Notes: generated from the letters alone by a model not told the origin. 64,000 nt of DNA from an uncultured Clostridia bacterium (GCA_934162655.1 CAKPJL010000002.1:25574-89573); one strand, 5' to 3'; positions 7,961 to 19,099 are shown, counted from the first letter of the stretch. Made by a program: numbers and translations.

Positions 7961-10900
7961 ATGAAAAATACGCTAAGAAATATATTTTTGGAAGCTGATG
8001 AAAATTATAAAATTATATGTAATACATATAAAATTTTAGAAAAAACTTACGAGATGAAACTACCTATTCATTCTGCTGGTCAATGGATCCTTGACAATAT
8101 GTATGTACTAGAACAAGAATATCTAGAAATTTGTGAGGCTAAAAAATCGCTAAAACATGTTAGACTTCCTGTTATAAAAACTTCTGAGGGGAGTAAATAT
8201 ATAAGTATATATTACCTTGCATATGAACTAGTAGAACAAAATACCGGGTATATAGATCAAAATGTTATTATGAATTGTCTAAGGGAACATCAAAAGACTT
8301 CATATTTAACATCAGAAGAGTTAAACTTATTTATACTTATGATAAAAGTTGGACTTCTTAAATTTATAGCACGTGTAGCTACAAATATATGCCATGCCCA
8401 AATGCAAAAGCTGATTGTAGAAGATTTGCTAAGAAAAAATACATTTGATATAGCTAAAATTTCTAATGATATAGAAAGCGAATTTGTTGCATTTAGGAAT
8501 TTTAAAACTTATATTTTGGAAGAGGCTAAAATTAAAAATGCAAATACTGCATTCGTTGAATATATGGCTTATCGATTAAAAGAATTAGGAAAAAAGGGTG
8601 AAAAGTATTACGAAGTATTAAAAAATGAATCTGAAAAAATAGGTTTTACAATAGATGAGGCAATAATAAAAGAACATCTAGAAATAGCAAAGACAACAGA
8701 TTATATGGGAAGAGCAATACTTTCATATAAAAAACTTATAGGAATTAATTTTAGAGAGATTTTTGAAGCAGTAAATAAAGTAGATGAAACTTTAAAAGAA
8801 GGTGATTACACAAAAGAATTCCAAAAATGCGATTATAAAACTAAAAATAGATATAGAAATTATATAATTAAAATTGCCAAAAAATATAATGTATCTGAAT
8901 TGTATGTGGCAAAAAAAGCAGTAGATTGCTCTAAAAAATATAAAAAACATGTTGGATTTTTCTTGTGTTCTGATGAAAAGTATTTATTAAAAAAAGAGAT
9001 GGGAAAATCTTATATCTCAGATTTGATAAACATTAAATTGATAGACAAGATAAAACCAGCAATTTATATACTTTCAATTTTAATACTTGCATTTGAACTT
9101 ACTGTACTATTTACTGTTAATTTTATAGATTTAGGGAATTTAGCTCTAAATATAATAGCCTATATTATATCATTTGGATTTTTTACTGAAATTTCAGAAA
9201 AACTAATAAATTATTTTATTAGAAAAAATATGATACCAGAAACTCTGCCAAGATTTGATTTTGCAAAAACCATTGACGAGGATTGTACTACATATGTAAT
9301 AATGCCAACAGTCATTTCTTCAATAGAAAAGTTAGATGATATGATAAATAAGATGGAAATAACATATCTTGCAAATCGTAGTAAAAATATGTATTACATG
9401 CTTATTGGTGATTGTATTTCTAGTAATAAAGAACATATAATGCTAGATGATACTATCGTTGAATATGCAAAGGAAAAACTAGATAAGTTAAATGAAAAGT
9501 ATGACATGCCACATAAACTTTTTAATTTTATTTATAGAAAACGTATATATTCTAAAGCAGAAGAATGTTATATGGGCTGGGAGAGAAAACGTGGAGCTAT
9601 AACAGAGTTTAACAAATTTGTTTTAGGAAAACTTACTCATGAAGAAGTGGATAAAAAATTCTACGTAACATATGATGACATTGTAAGTGCCAAATATGCA
9701 ATAACGATTGATGAAGATACTAATTTATCATTGAATACAGCAAAAGACTTAGTGGCAATTATTTCTCATCCATTAAATAAACCAAGACTTACTAAAAATG
9801 GCAGAAGAGTGAAGAGTGGTTATGGAATGATAACACCTGCTGTTGGACTAGATATTGAAGCTGCAAATAAAAGTCTTTTTTCAAAAATATTCGGTGGATT
9901 TGGAGGCTTAGACATTTATACAACTGCTGTTGCAAATGTATATCAAGATGTATTTGGCGAAGCAATATTTTGTGGAAAGGGAGTATACGATATTGCTTTA
10001 TTTGATAAAATACTTTCAAATGAAATTCCTGAAAATTTAGTATTATCACATGATTTACTAGAAGGCTCTTATATGAGAGTAGGATTTGCAAGTGATATAG
10101 AAGTGCAAGATGGATTCCCAAATAACTATATATCATACATGAAGAGAAATCATAGATGGTATAGGGGGGATATGCAAATAATTAGATGGCTTATTTCGCC
10201 TAAATCTCCACTTAATTTGCTTTCTAAATGGAAAATATTTGATAATCTAAGAAGACCTACCGTAAATGTTATAGGAATTTGTGCTATTATACTTGCCTCT
10301 TTAATATCACTTGATGCATTTATAAAAACAACAATACTTGTATTTCTTGCAATCAACTTTGGTACTATACTTGGAATGATCGATAAGCTAATATTTGGGT
10401 TCCATAGACATACAAAGGAGTTACAATATATACCAATAATTTATGGATTTGATGCAGATTTACTTACAATGTGTCAGAACTTTGTTACATTACCATATAC
10501 ATCATATGTGTGCATTAATGCATTTACTAAGTCTTTGTTTAGAATGATATTTACCAAAAAACATTTACTTGAATGGACAACAGCAGAGACACTTGATAAA
10601 ATGTCAAAAAAGACACTTTGGTATTATTATTTAAATATGTTAATTAATGTCGTTTTAGGAGTATTTATTATATTTTTTAAGACACCTGATCTACCAAATG
10701 TTTTAGGGCTAAAATTATTTAAAATAGCTATTGGAATATTTTTTGTAATAGGACCAGTATTTGCATATTTGCTTGGAAATGATCATCTAATTTCTAGAAA
10801 AAAACGTCTAAATGAAGAACAAGAAAATGAAGTTATTGATGTAGCTAAAAGAACATGGAGTTTTTTTGATACGCTAATGACTAAAACAAATAATTATTTA

Positions 10901-13519
10901 CCAACAGATAATTTTCAAAGTAGCAGAAGAAACAAAATTGTAAACAGAACTTCGTCTACTAACATAGGATTTGGTATACTTGCTATAATTACAGCATATG
11001 ATTTGAAATTTATAACATATGATGAAATGATAGAAAAATTAACAAATACATACCAGACAATAGATAGTTTAGAAAAATGGAATGGACATTTATATAATTG
11101 GTATAATATAAAAACATTAGAACCATTAAGACCAAGATTTGTATCAACAGTAGATAGTGGCAACTTTGTTGCATGTCTTTATATAGCAAAGACATTCTTT
11201 GAAGATCTTATGGGAGAGAGGGCTTATAGTAGACTTGAATCAAAAGATTATGACTTCAGAGTTAAAAGATTACTTGAACTTACAAATTTATTAATTAAAA
11301 ATACAGATTTTAATTATTTATATAATACACAAAGAAATCTATTTTCTATCGGCTATGATGTAGAGGCTGGCAAACTACTTGATAGTTATTATGATATGCT
11401 AATGTCTGAGTGTAGAACTACTAGTTTAATTGCAATAGCTAGAAGACAAGTAACTTCTAAACATTGGTTTGCACTATCTAGGAATTTAATAAAGCTTGAT
11501 GGATATAAAGGACTTGTATCATGGAGTGGTACAGCATTTGAATATTTTATGCCATATATTTTTTCTAAGTCATATGAGCATACTCTAATAGACCAATCTT
11601 TATTCTTTACATTATATAGTAATATAAAATATGCAAAGAAAAACAATATTCCTTTTGGAATATCAGAATCTGCATTTGCAATTAAAGATAGAGAACTAAA
11701 CTATCAATATCAAGCTTTTGGCGTGCCATGGCTTGGACTTAAAAGAGGATTAAATAATTATCTTGTAGTAGCACCATATGCATCAGTTTTAATGCTACCA
11801 TTTGCTCCAGGCAAGGTATATAAAAATCTAAAATATTTAAAGCAACTGGGAGCATATGATTCTTATGGCTTTTATGAGTCAATAGATTATACAAAACAAG
11901 ATCTAGATAGAGGTGACACCATGAAAATAGTAAAAACTTATATGGCTCATCACCAAGGAATGATTTTATGTGCAATAAATAATTATATAAATAAAAATGT
12001 ACTTCAAAAGAGATTTCATAGAAATGCAGATATAAGAGCGACTGAAATATTATTAAAAGAAAGAGAAAAAATGAGAGCAAATGTTGCTCCAAGTACAAAA
12101 GATAAATTTGAAGCTTTCAAACAAAGAAATATAGATAAGTATACAACAGATGTTAGTACGATATCTAGTGAGGATATAGACAGTACAAGTAAAGACTTTG
12201 ATATTGCATTTTTAAATGGACATGGAATGTCAGCAATTTATACTTCAAATGGTTCAACATTCCTAAACTATAAGGGAAAGATAATAAATAAACAACGTTT
12301 TAAAAATATTAAATCTACGGGTAACTTCATTGTACTAACAGATAAGACTACGCAAGAAAGAATTGATCCATGCAGTATGGATAATATAAATAATTCTTAT
12401 ATTAAAAAATCTATATTTACATCTAATCTAGCATATGTAAATAATTTTATTGAAACTAAAGATATTGAAACTACTACAACTACATTTATATCTCAAGAAT
12501 TTAATACAGAAATTAGAAAAATAAGTATGTACAATAATTCAAATATAAAACGTGAGATATTAATTAATACATATTTAGAACTTGCCATGACTGACTATAT
12601 GACAAATGTAGTACATCCTTCATTTAGTAATTTACAAATAGAAACTTATTATGATAATGATTTAGATACTTTGATTGCAAGCAAGAGAAAGAAGACAGAA
12701 AATGATACTGATTTTTATGTGTATTCAAAACTTGTAGGAATTGATCTTGAGAAATCTGTTGAAACAGAAAAATTAAAGATTATACAAAAACAAGAAATGG
12801 CATATGACAGTAATATAGTCAAATATCCTCTTTGGCCTGTACTTTCATATAGGGCAAGTATAATTCTAGATCCACATGAAAGGCAAGAATTTTACTACAT
12901 AGTAGGGGCTACTGACTCTAAATATAAACTTTCAAATGCTATTGTTAATTTGGATTATGATGAAATATCAAAGCAATATAAAATAGCATGTGAGCTTAAT
13001 AGTGTAATAGCTAGATATTTAAAATTGGAACCTACAAGAGCGAAAATTTATAATGATATACTAAAAGACATTCTGTTTAATAAAAAAACATTAAATGCTG
13101 ATGAATTCTGGAATGAAAATATTTCTCAATTAATGCTTTGGAGGTATTCTATATCTGGAGATTTACCAATACTTTTAGTTAATATTGATAAAATAGAAGA
13201 TGCGGGAATAATTGATGAAGTAATTAATTTTATGGACTATGTAAAAAATAGAAATGTTGACTTAGATATAATTATTTTAATAAATGAAAAAGAAGAAAAA
13301 TATGGTCCAATATATACATATGTAAAAACAAGACTTGATAGAGCTGTATATAGTAATTTTACAAGAGGAAATATTTATGTACTAAATGAGAAATTCTTAG
13401 TACAAAATGAAATCAAATTAATCAATTTCTTATGCTCTAAGCGTATTACAAGCGTTACAGAATTTTTGATAGAAAATACAGATAAAGAATTTAAATTAGG
13501 AGGTGGAGTAGATGAATAA
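7961..13519 (+). CDS. Cyclic beta-1,2-glucan synthase, glucosyltransferase/glycoamylase part (NdvB/Cgs-like)
   Basis: Membrane enzyme that makes beta-1,2-glucan from UDP-glucose. An N-terminal helical region (1-360) is followed by membrane helices near 363-410. The GT84 glycosyltransferase core has IMPTVISS near 444, TIDEDTN near 582 (metal-binding acidic cluster) and NHRWYRGDMQ near 729. Further membrane helices lie near 760-810 and 885-960. A glycoamylase-type domain (PF10091-like) spans about 990-1330, with ESAFAIKDRELNYQYQAFG and YMAHHQGM. Beta-sandwich sequence of the GH94 family continues to the end, including LWRYSISGDLPILL near 1720. The stop precedes the final catalytic GH94 module, which is a separate gene overlapping by 8 nt. 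RBS AGAGGGG. Confidence 0.88.
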   Translation: MKNTLRNIFLEADENYKIICNTYKILEKTYEMKLPIHSAGQWILDNMYVLEQEYLEICEAKKSLKHVRLPVIKTSEGSKYISIYYLAYELVEQNTGYIDQNVIMNCLREHQKTSYLTSEELNLFILMIKVGLLKFIARVATNICHAQMQKLIVEDLLRKNTFDIAKISNDIESEFVAFRNFKTYILEEAKIKNANTAFVEYMAYRLKELGKKGEKYYEVLKNESEKIGFTIDEAIIKEHLEIAKTTDYMGRAILSYKKLIGINFREIFEAVNKVDETLKEGDYTKEFQKCDYKTKNRYRNYIIKIAKKYNVSELYVAKKAVDCSKKYKKHVGFFLCSDEKYLLKKEMGKSYISDLINIKLIDKIKPAIYILSILILAFELTVLFTVNFIDLGNLALNIIAYIISFGFFTEISEKLINYFIRKNMIPETLPRFDFAKTIDEDCTTYVIMPTVISSIEKLDDMINKMEITYLANRSKNMYYMLIGDCISSNKEHIMLDDTIVEYAKEKLDKLNEKYDMPHKLFNFIYRKRIYSKAEECYMGWERKRGAITEFNKFVLGKLTHEEVDKKFYVTYDDIVSAKYAITIDEDTNLSLNTAKDLVAIISHPLNKPRLTKNGRRVKSGYGMITPAVGLDIEAANKSLFSKIFGGFGGLDIYTTAVANVYQDVFGEAIFCGKGVYDIALFDKILSNEIPENLVLSHDLLEGSYMRVGFASDIEVQDGFPNNYISYMKRNHRWYRGDMQIIRWLISPKSPLNLLSKWKIFDNLRRPTVNVIGICAIILASLISLDAFIKTTILVFLAINFGTILGMIDKLIFGFHRHTKELQYIPIIYGFDADLLTMCQNFVTLPYTSYVCINAFTKSLFRMIFTKKHLLEWTTAETLDKMSKKTLWYYYLNMLINVVLGVFIIFFKTPDLPNVLGLKLFKIAIGIFFVIGPVFAYLLGNDHLISRKKRLNEEQENEVIDVAKRTWSFFDTLMTKTNNYLPTDNFQSSRRNKIVNRTSSTNIGFGILAIITAYDLKFITYDEMIEKLTNTYQTIDSLEKWNGHLYNWYNIKTLEPLRPRFVSTVDSGNFVACLYIAKTFFEDLMGERAYSRLESKDYDFRVKRLLELTNLLIKNTDFNYLYNTQRNLFSIGYDVEAGKLLDSYYDMLMSECRTTSLIAIARRQVTSKHWFALSRNLIKLDGYKGLVSWSGTAFEYFMPYIFSKSYEHTLIDQSLFFTLYSNIKYAKKNNIPFGISESAFAIKDRELNYQYQAFGVPWLGLKRGLNNYLVVAPYASVLMLPFAPGKVYKNLKYLKQLGAYDSYGFYESIDYTKQDLDRGDTMKIVKTYMAHHQGMILCAINNYINKNVLQKRFHRNADIRATEILLKEREKMRANVAPSTKDKFEAFKQRNIDKYTTDVSTISSEDIDSTSKDFDIAFLNGHGMSAIYTSNGSTFLNYKGKIINKQRFKNIKSTGNFIVLTDKTTQERIDPCSMDNINNSYIKKSIFTSNLAYVNNFIETKDIETTTTTFISQEFNTEIRKISMYNNSNIKREILINTYLELAMTDYMTNVVHPSFSNLQIETYYDNDLDTLIASKRKKTENDTDFYVYSKLVGIDLEKSVETEKLKIIQKQEMAYDSNIVKYPLWPVLSYRASIILDPHERQEFYYIVGATDSKYKLSNAIVNLDYDEISKQYKIACELNSVIARYLKLEPTRAKIYNDILKDILFNKKTLNADEFWNENISQLMLWRYSISGDLPILLVNIDKIEDAGIIDEVINFMDYVKNRNVDLDIIILINEKEEKYGPIYTYVKTRLDRAVYSNFTRGNIYVLNEKFLVQNEIKLINFLCSKRITSVTEFLIENTDKEFKLGGGVDE

Positions 13520-15572
13520 ATCTTATGAGAGTAATCTAAAATACTTTAATTTTTACGGTGGATTTAATAAAAAAGGTACTGAGTATCATATATTAAACAA
13601 AAATACTCCACTGCCTTGGTGTAATATTCTTGCAAATGAAAATTTTGGAACGGTAATATCAAGTTATGGTACAGTATATTCTTACTTTAAAAATAGTAGA
13701 GAATATAAGATTTCATCATGGTGCAATGATTGGGTAGAATTTGCACCTGGTGAGAAATTTAGTGGTATATTTGAAAATGATTACAATTTAATATATGGAT
13801 TTGGGTATGTTAAAATATTAGAAGAAGATGATATACTTAAAAAAACACTAGATATATTTGTACCCATGGATGAAAACTTAAAGATCCAATATATAACACT
13901 AGAAAATAAATATGGTTCTGATGTTACATATGATATTTCATATAAAATAAATCCTGTGCTTGGAGTTTCAGAAGAAGTAGATACATCTCATATAGTTTCA
14001 AGGCTAACATCTGATGGCAAGGTGTTAGAATTTAAAAATCCGTATAGTATGTGTTTTTCAAAAGTATCAAATTATATTGGTGTACTTAATTGCAAAAATG
14101 ATGATATAAAATATACTATAAATAAAGACGATTTTAATGTGGATGTTAGTGTACATGTAAAAGCAGCAGGTACTGTAAAATTTGCAATAGTTCTTGGCAG
14201 TTTAGAAAAATCATCAAATGTAAATGTGGATGATATTTTAACAAAATTTGATACCGAAGAAAAAATAGAAAAATCATATAAAGATACTATAAAGTATTGG
14301 AAAAACTTAGTAGTAAAAGACTTTAATACAGGAGATGATATGTTAGACACTATGGCAAATGGATGGTTACTTTATCAAACTGTGGTGTGTAGGCTTTATG
14401 CAAGAAGTGCTTTTTATCAAAGTGGAGGTGCACTTGGGTATCGCGATCAACTTCAAGATAGTTTAAGTCTTATTAGAACTTGGCCAGAGAGGACAAGAAA
14501 ACAAATAGTTTTACATGCATCTAAACAATTTGAAAAAGGTGATGTACTTCATTGGTGGCATAATCATAATAATGCAGGGATTAGGACATACTTTAGTGAT
14601 GATTATCTATGGTTGCCATATGTTTTGGAAGAATATGTAAACATAACTCATGATAATTCTATTTTAGATGAAATGGCACCATATTTGGAAAATAAAGATA
14701 TGGGAAGTGTAAGAGAGCTATACGATGTTTTTAATAATATAGATGTTACAGATAGTGTATATGGGCATGCTAAGAAGGCGATTTTATATGGACTTTCTAG
14801 AATAAGTAAAAAAAATGGCTTACTTGATATAGGTGATGGGGATTGGAATGATGGTTTTTCAAATATTAGAGGCCAATCCGTATGGTTAACATTATTTATG
14901 ATAAATATTTTAGATAGATTTATAAGTCTTGCTAAAATAAAAGAAGATGAGGAAATGATAGGTATTTGTCAAAAAAAGAGGCATTTATTAAAACAAGCTA
15001 TAATAACTTATGCTTGGGAAGATAACCAATTTGTAAGAGCATTTTTTGAAAATGGTGATGTTCTTGGTAGTATGAAAAATGATGAATGTAAAATTGACCT
15101 TATATCTCAGTGTTGGGCAGTTATAGCCTTAAAAGATGATAAGGATATGAAACAAGAACTAGAACTAGCATTAAAGAGTGCAGATAAGTATTTAGTTGAC
15201 AGACAAAATAAGATAGTAAAATTACTTTATCCGGCATTCGATAAGCCTAAAAATAATCCTGGATATATTAAGGCATATGTGCCTGGAATTAGAGAAAATG
15301 GCGGACAGTATACACATGCTTCTATTTGGCTTGCCAAAGCTTATTTTGAACTCAACAAAAAAGAAAAGGCAATGGAAATATTAAGTATTCTAAATCCTAT
15401 TAATCATGCACTAACAAAAAAAGAGGCAGATAATTATATGGTAGAACCATATGTTATTGCAGCAGATGTTTATTCAAATCCAGAACATTTAGGTAGAGGT
15501 GGCTGGACATGGTATACTGGTTCTGCTTCTTGGATGTATAAAGTAGTAGAAGACTATTTAAGCAATAAATAA
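13512..15572 (+). CDS. Cyclic beta-1,2-glucan synthase, GH94 phosphorylase-like part
   Basis: A 686-aa second half of the glucan synthase. In Cgs/NdvB this GH94 (cellobiose-phosphorylase-like) module sets glucan length by phosphorolysis. The start matches the normal module start (GGFNKKGTEYHI, then TPLPWCNILANENFGTVIS). The (alpha/alpha)6 barrel has GYRDQLQDSL near 310, the catalytic-acid segment GDGDWNDGF near 440, HASIWLAKAY near 600 and GRGGWTWYTGSASWMYK near 660. The ATG overlaps the end of the upstream gene by 8 nt and its AGGAGGTGG ribosome site lies in that gene, so translation is coupled. Together the two products total 2538 aa, close to single-chain Cgs proteins. The catalytic motifs look intact, which argues against decay. 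Confidence 0.88.
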   Translation: MNKSYESNLKYFNFYGGFNKKGTEYHILNKNTPLPWCNILANENFGTVISSYGTVYSYFKNSREYKISSWCNDWVEFAPGEKFSGIFENDYNLIYGFGYVKILEEDDILKKTLDIFVPMDENLKIQYITLENKYGSDVTYDISYKINPVLGVSEEVDTSHIVSRLTSDGKVLEFKNPYSMCFSKVSNYIGVLNCKNDDIKYTINKDDFNVDVSVHVKAAGTVKFAIVLGSLEKSSNVNVDDILTKFDTEEKIEKSYKDTIKYWKNLVVKDFNTGDDMLDTMANGWLLYQTVVCRLYARSAFYQSGGALGYRDQLQDSLSLIRTWPERTRKQIVLHASKQFEKGDVLHWWHNHNNAGIRTYFSDDYLWLPYVLEEYVNITHDNSILDEMAPYLENKDMGSVRELYDVFNNIDVTDSVYGHAKKAILYGLSRISKKNGLLDIGDGDWNDGFSNIRGQSVWLTLFMINILDRFISLAKIKEDEEMIGICQKKRHLLKQAIITYAWEDNQFVRAFFENGDVLGSMKNDECKIDLISQCWAVIALKDDKDMKQELELALKSADKYLVDRQNKIVKLLYPAFDKPKNNPGYIKAYVPGIRENGGQYTHASIWLAKAYFELNKKEKAMEILSILNPINHALTKKEADNYMVEPYVIAADVYSNPEHLGRGGWTWYTGSASWMYKVVEDYLSNK

Positions 15573-15580
15573 ATATTTTA

Positions 15581-15610
15581 AAACAGTGTTAGATATAACA
15601 CTGTTTTTTT
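15581..15610 (+). terminator. Intrinsic terminator after the glucan synthase pair
   Basis: Perfect 11-bp stem (15581-15591 with 15596-15606), GATA loop, T-run. Confidence 0.93.
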
Positions 15611-15633
15611 GTGGTATAATTTACCAAAAATGG

Positions 15634-15661
15634 TTGAAAATTTCTAGTTTTGTGATATAAT
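15634..15661 (+). promoter_or_regulatory. Promoter of tig
   Basis: -35 TTGAAA, 16-nt spacer, -10 TATAAT, 31 nt before the start codon. Confidence 0.65.
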
Positions 15662-15692
15662 ATAGTAGTTATAATTTAATGGAGGAATTTAA

Positions 15693-16982
15693 ATGGAAGT
15701 AAAAATAGAAAAACAAGAAAAATCAAAAGTAATACTTGAATTTACTATGAAAAAGGAAGACTTTGTAAAAGAAATGGATAAAGCATTTGAAAAAAATCAA
15801 AAGTACTTTAAAGTACCTGGATTTAGAAATGGTAAAGTTCCAAGAAATGTCGTAGAAAAAGTTTATGGCGAGGGTGTTTTATATGAAACAGTTATCGAAA
15901 ATAATGTAGATAATGAGTATATAAAAGCAATAACTGAAAATAAAATAGATGTAGTTTCAAGACCAGAACTTGATATTAAACAAATTGGTAGTGATAAAGA
16001 TTTTATATATACAATAACTGTATATACAAAACCAGAAATAAAAGTTAAAAAATATAAAGGATTAGAGATAAAAAAAGTAGAAGCAAAAGTTACAGCTGCA
16101 GATGTAAATAAAGAAATAGATAAAGTAAGAGAAAAAAATGCAGTAGTAGAGGAAGTAAAAGATAGAGCTCTAAAATCAGGAGACATTTCAAACATTAATT
16201 TTGAAGGATTTGTTGATGGAGTAGCTTTTGAAGGCGGAAAAGCTGAAAACTTTGATTTAACAATTGGAAGCAATCAATTCATTCCTGGTTTTGAGGATCA
16301 ACTAATAGGAATGAAAATAGGGGAAGAAAGAGAAATAAATGTAAAGTTCCCAGAAGAATATCATAGTAAAGAATTAGCAGGAAAAGACTCTATGTTTAAA
16401 GTAAAATTAAACTCTATAAAAGAAAAAATACTTGCTAAATTAGATGATGAATTTGCAAAAGATGTTTCTTCATTTGAAACATTAGATGAATATAAAAAAG
16501 ATGTAAAGGCAAAACTTTTAGAATCTAAGAAAAAACAAGCAGAAGCTGAAAAAGAAACTGAAACAATAGCTAAGCTTGTAGACGAAGTTGAAGGAGACAT
16601 TCCAGATGCTATGATTGAACATGAAATTGACCATATGATGGAACAATTTAATCAAAATCTAGCATACCAAGGTTTAGATATAGATAAATATTGCGAATAC
16701 ATGGGTTCTTCAAAAGAAAAATTCAGAGAAACACTAAAACCAAATGCTACTCGTGATGTTAAATTAAAATTAGCTCTTGAATTTATAAATAAAGAAGAAA
16801 AAGTTGGAGTTTCAGAAAAAGAAATAGATGAGAAAATAATTGAACTTTCTAAAATGTATGGCGATAAAGAAAATCAAGCAGATAACTTGCTTAAAAATGA
16901 AAATGCAAGAACATATATGAGAGAGCAATTAACACAAGAAAAAACTTTAAAAATCGTTACAGATTCTGTTATAGAAAAATAG
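15693..16982 (+). CDS. tig: Trigger factor, ribosome-associated chaperone/prolyl isomerase
   Basis: Folds nascent chains at the ribosome exit tunnel. The N-terminal ribosome-binding domain contains the signature FKVPGFRNGKVPR (about residues 38-50). The FKBP-type PPIase domain spans about 150-240 (VDGVAFEGGKAENFDLTIGS, FIPGFEDQLIGM). The long helical arms follow to the C-terminus. The 429-aa length is standard. It lies directly upstream of clpP-clpX, a conserved arrangement. RBS TGGAGGAA. Confidence 0.97.
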   Translation: MEVKIEKQEKSKVILEFTMKKEDFVKEMDKAFEKNQKYFKVPGFRNGKVPRNVVEKVYGEGVLYETVIENNVDNEYIKAITENKIDVVSRPELDIKQIGSDKDFIYTITVYTKPEIKVKKYKGLEIKKVEAKVTAADVNKEIDKVREKNAVVEEVKDRALKSGDISNINFEGFVDGVAFEGGKAENFDLTIGSNQFIPGFEDQLIGMKIGEEREINVKFPEEYHSKELAGKDSMFKVKLNSIKEKILAKLDDEFAKDVSSFETLDEYKKDVKAKLLESKKKQAEAEKETETIAKLVDEVEGDIPDAMIEHEIDHMMEQFNQNLAYQGLDIDKYCEYMGSSKEKFRETLKPNATRDVKLKLALEFINKEEKVGVSEKEIDEKIIELSKMYGDKENQADNLLKNENARTYMREQLTQEKTLKIVTDSVIEK

Positions 16983-16991
16983 TTTAAGTTT

Positions 16992-17021
16992 AAAATAATA
17001 TAGAAGACTCTATATTATTTT
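16992..17021 (+). terminator. Hairpin between tig and clpP
   Basis: Perfect 13-bp AT-rich stem (16992-17004 with 17009-17021), AGAC loop, ending in TTTT. It lacks a long T-run, so partial termination or mRNA processing within a tig-clpPX unit is as likely as full termination. Confidence 0.6.
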
Positions 17022-17053
17022 AAATTTATATATTATATTTAGGAGGTATAAGT

Positions 17054-17665
17054 ATGATAAATAATAGTTTAGTCCCAATGGTAATTGAACAAACAAGTAA
17101 AGGAGAAAGATCTTACGATATTTATTCAAGACTATTAAAAGAAAGAATAATATTTTTAAGCGATGAAGTAAATGATGTAACTGCATCACTTGTTATAGCA
17201 CAACTTTTGTTTTTAGATGCGGAAGATCCAGGTAAAGATATATTCTTATATATAAACAGTCCTGGTGGTAGCGTTACAGCAGGTATGGGTATTTTTGATA
17301 CAATGCAATATATAAAATCTGATGTGGCTACTATATGCGTAGGTATGGCCGCTTCAATGGGTGCATTTTTACTTGCGGCAGGAGCAAAAGGCAAAAGATT
17401 TGCACTTCCAAATTCTACAATAATGATACATCAACCACTTGGAGGAATGCAAGGTCAAGCAAGTGACATGAAAATTCATGCTGAATATATTTTAAAAGTT
17501 AAAGAAAAATTAAATAAAATTTTAAGCGAAAGAACAGGTAAAAGTTTTGAACAAGTAGAAAAAGATACAGATAGAGATAATTTCTTATCAGCAGATGAAG
17601 CAAAAGAATATGGATTAATTGATGATGTAATGACTAATATTTCAGAAATTTCTAAGGAGAAATAA
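17054..17665 (+). CDS. clpP: ATP-dependent Clp protease proteolytic subunit
   Basis: Serine protease of the ClpXP/ClpCP complexes. The catalytic Ser is in GMAASMGAF (Ser101) and His in IMIHQPLGG (His126), with the Asp in the [15 protein letters not shown] segment. The 203-aa length is normal, including the short propeptide MINNSLVP. The AGGAGG ribosome site is 7 nt before the ATG. clpX follows after 3 nt, so they are co-translated from one message. Confidence 0.98.
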   Translation: MINNSLVPMVIEQTSKGERSYDIYSRLLKERIIFLSDEVNDVTASLVIAQLLFLDAEDPGKDIFLYINSPGGSVTAGMGIFDTMQYIKSDVATICVGMAASMGAFLLAAGAKGKRFALPNSTIMIHQPLGGMQGQASDMKIHAEYILKVKEKLNKILSERTGKSFEQVEKDTDRDNFLSADEAKEYGLIDDVMTNISEISKEK

Positions 17666-17668
17666 TTT

Positions 17669-18991
17669 ATGGCACCAAAAAAAGGTAAAAAAAACAACTT
17701 AAAAGATTTTGATAATATAGAAGATTTAATATTTTGTTCTTTTTGTGGAAGACTTAAACATGAGGTAAACAAATTAATAGAAGGACCAGATGGAATATTT
17801 ATTTGTGATGAATGCGTTGAAATTTGTCACAAAATAATGTCTGATGGGGATGATTTAAAAAAGAGTAATTTATCTGCAAATAGTAATTCAGAAAATATGT
17901 CGGAATTACAAAAAGAATTAATTGAATCCGATGAATTACCAGTGCCAGAGAAAATAAAACGTGTTCTTGATGAATATGTAATTGGTCAAGATGAAGCAAA
18001 AAAAGTTTTGTCTGTTGCGGTATATAATCACTATAAAAGAATTAACAATTTAGATAAAATTGATGATGTTGAGCTTCAAAAAAGTAATATCTTGCTTATT
18101 GGCCCTACCGGTTGTGGTAAGACATTACTTGCTCAGACACTTGCTAAAATATTACATGTACCATTTGCAATAGCAGATGCTACTACTCTTACAGAAGCAG
18201 GATATGTTGGAGAGGATGTAGAAAATATTTTATTAAGACTTATTCAAGCTGCTGACTTTGATATATCAAAGGCTGAAAAGGGAATAATATATATTGATGA
18301 AATAGACAAAATTTCTAGAAAATCTGAAAACCCATCTATCACACGTGATGTTAGTGGTGAGGGTGTACAACAAGCACTTTTAAAAATTATAGAAGGAACT
18401 GTTGCAAATGTTCCTCCACAAGGTGGTAGAAAACATCCACAACAAGAATTTATTAAAATTGACACTAGTAATATATTATTTATATGTGGTGGTGCTTTCG
18501 ATGGACTAGACAAAATAATACAATCAAGAATGGAAAATAAGTCAATGGGATTTGGTGCAAAGGTAGAGAGTAAAAAAGATATTGATTTAGGCAAACTATA
18601 TAAGAATGCTCAACCTCACGACATAATAAAATATGGCCTAATTCCTGAACTTGTAGGTAGACTTCCAGTGATAACTTCACTTTCTAACCTAAATCGTGAA
18701 GCTCTAATTGATATTTTAACAAAACCTAGAAATGCTTTGTTAAAACAATATACAAAATTATTTAAGCTAGATAATGTAAAGTTAGAGATTAAAGATGAGG
18801 CAATTAATAAAATTGTTGATTTAGCACTTGAAAGAAAAACTGGTGCTAGAGGACTTAGAGCTATAATGGAAGATGTAATGATGGATGCAATGTATGAAGT
18901 GCCATCTAATAAAAAAATATCAAAATGTGTTATAACAGCAGGAGTTGTAGATAAAAAAGTAAAACCAGCTTATGAGTTAAGAAAACAATAA
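17669..18991 (+). CDS. clpX: ATP-dependent Clp protease ATP-binding subunit ClpX
   Basis: AAA+ unfoldase that feeds ClpP. The N-terminal zinc-binding domain has CSFCGR and CDECVEIC (about residues 28-55). Walker A is GPTGCGKT (near 145), Walker B is IIYIDEIDK and the [13 protein letters not shown] block is present. The 440-aa length is slightly longer than the common 410-425 because of a short Lys-rich N-terminal extension ([10 protein letters not shown]). It is co-transcribed with clpP and has its own terminator. Confidence 0.98.
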   Translation: MAPKKGKKNNLKDFDNIEDLIFCSFCGRLKHEVNKLIEGPDGIFICDECVEICHKIMSDGDDLKKSNLSANSNSENMSELQKELIESDELPVPEKIKRVLDEYVIGQDEAKKVLSVAVYNHYKRINNLDKIDDVELQKSNILLIGPTGCGKTLLAQTLAKILHVPFAIADATTLTEAGYVGEDVENILLRLIQAADFDISKAEKGIIYIDEIDKISRKSENPSITRDVSGEGVQQALLKIIEGTVANVPPQGGRKHPQQEFIKIDTSNILFICGGAFDGLDKIIQSRMENKSMGFGAKVESKKDIDLGKLYKNAQPHDIIKYGLIPELVGRLPVITSLSNLNREALIDILTKPRNALLKQYTKLFKLDNVKLEIKDEAINKIVDLALERKTGARGLRAIMEDVMMDAMYEVPSNKKISKCVITAGVVDKKVKPAYELRKQ

Positions 18992-18997
18992 AATATC

Positions 18998-19041
18998 AAT
19001 GCAAAAGTAAGTAATAACTAATTCTTACTTTGCATTTTTTA
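18998..19041 (+). terminator. Intrinsic terminator after clpX
   Basis: Stem of about 13 bp with one bulged A, closing to TTTGCATT followed by a run of T. Confidence 0.88.
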
Positions 19042-19070
19042 TTTACTTTTTTTGAATTTCATGCTATACT
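19042..19070 (+). promoter_or_regulatory. Promoter of the IMPACT-dut pair
   Basis: -35 TTTACT, 17-nt spacer, -10 TATACT, 30 nt before the start codon. Confidence 0.55.
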
Positions 19071-19099
19071 TTATTTGATTGGTATAAATAGGAGTAAAA

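Noticed and set aside
9792..12098. Minus-strand frames inside the glucan synthase gene
   Set aside because: Low-complexity Leu/His-rich translations without ribosome sites; mirror images of the true coding strand.
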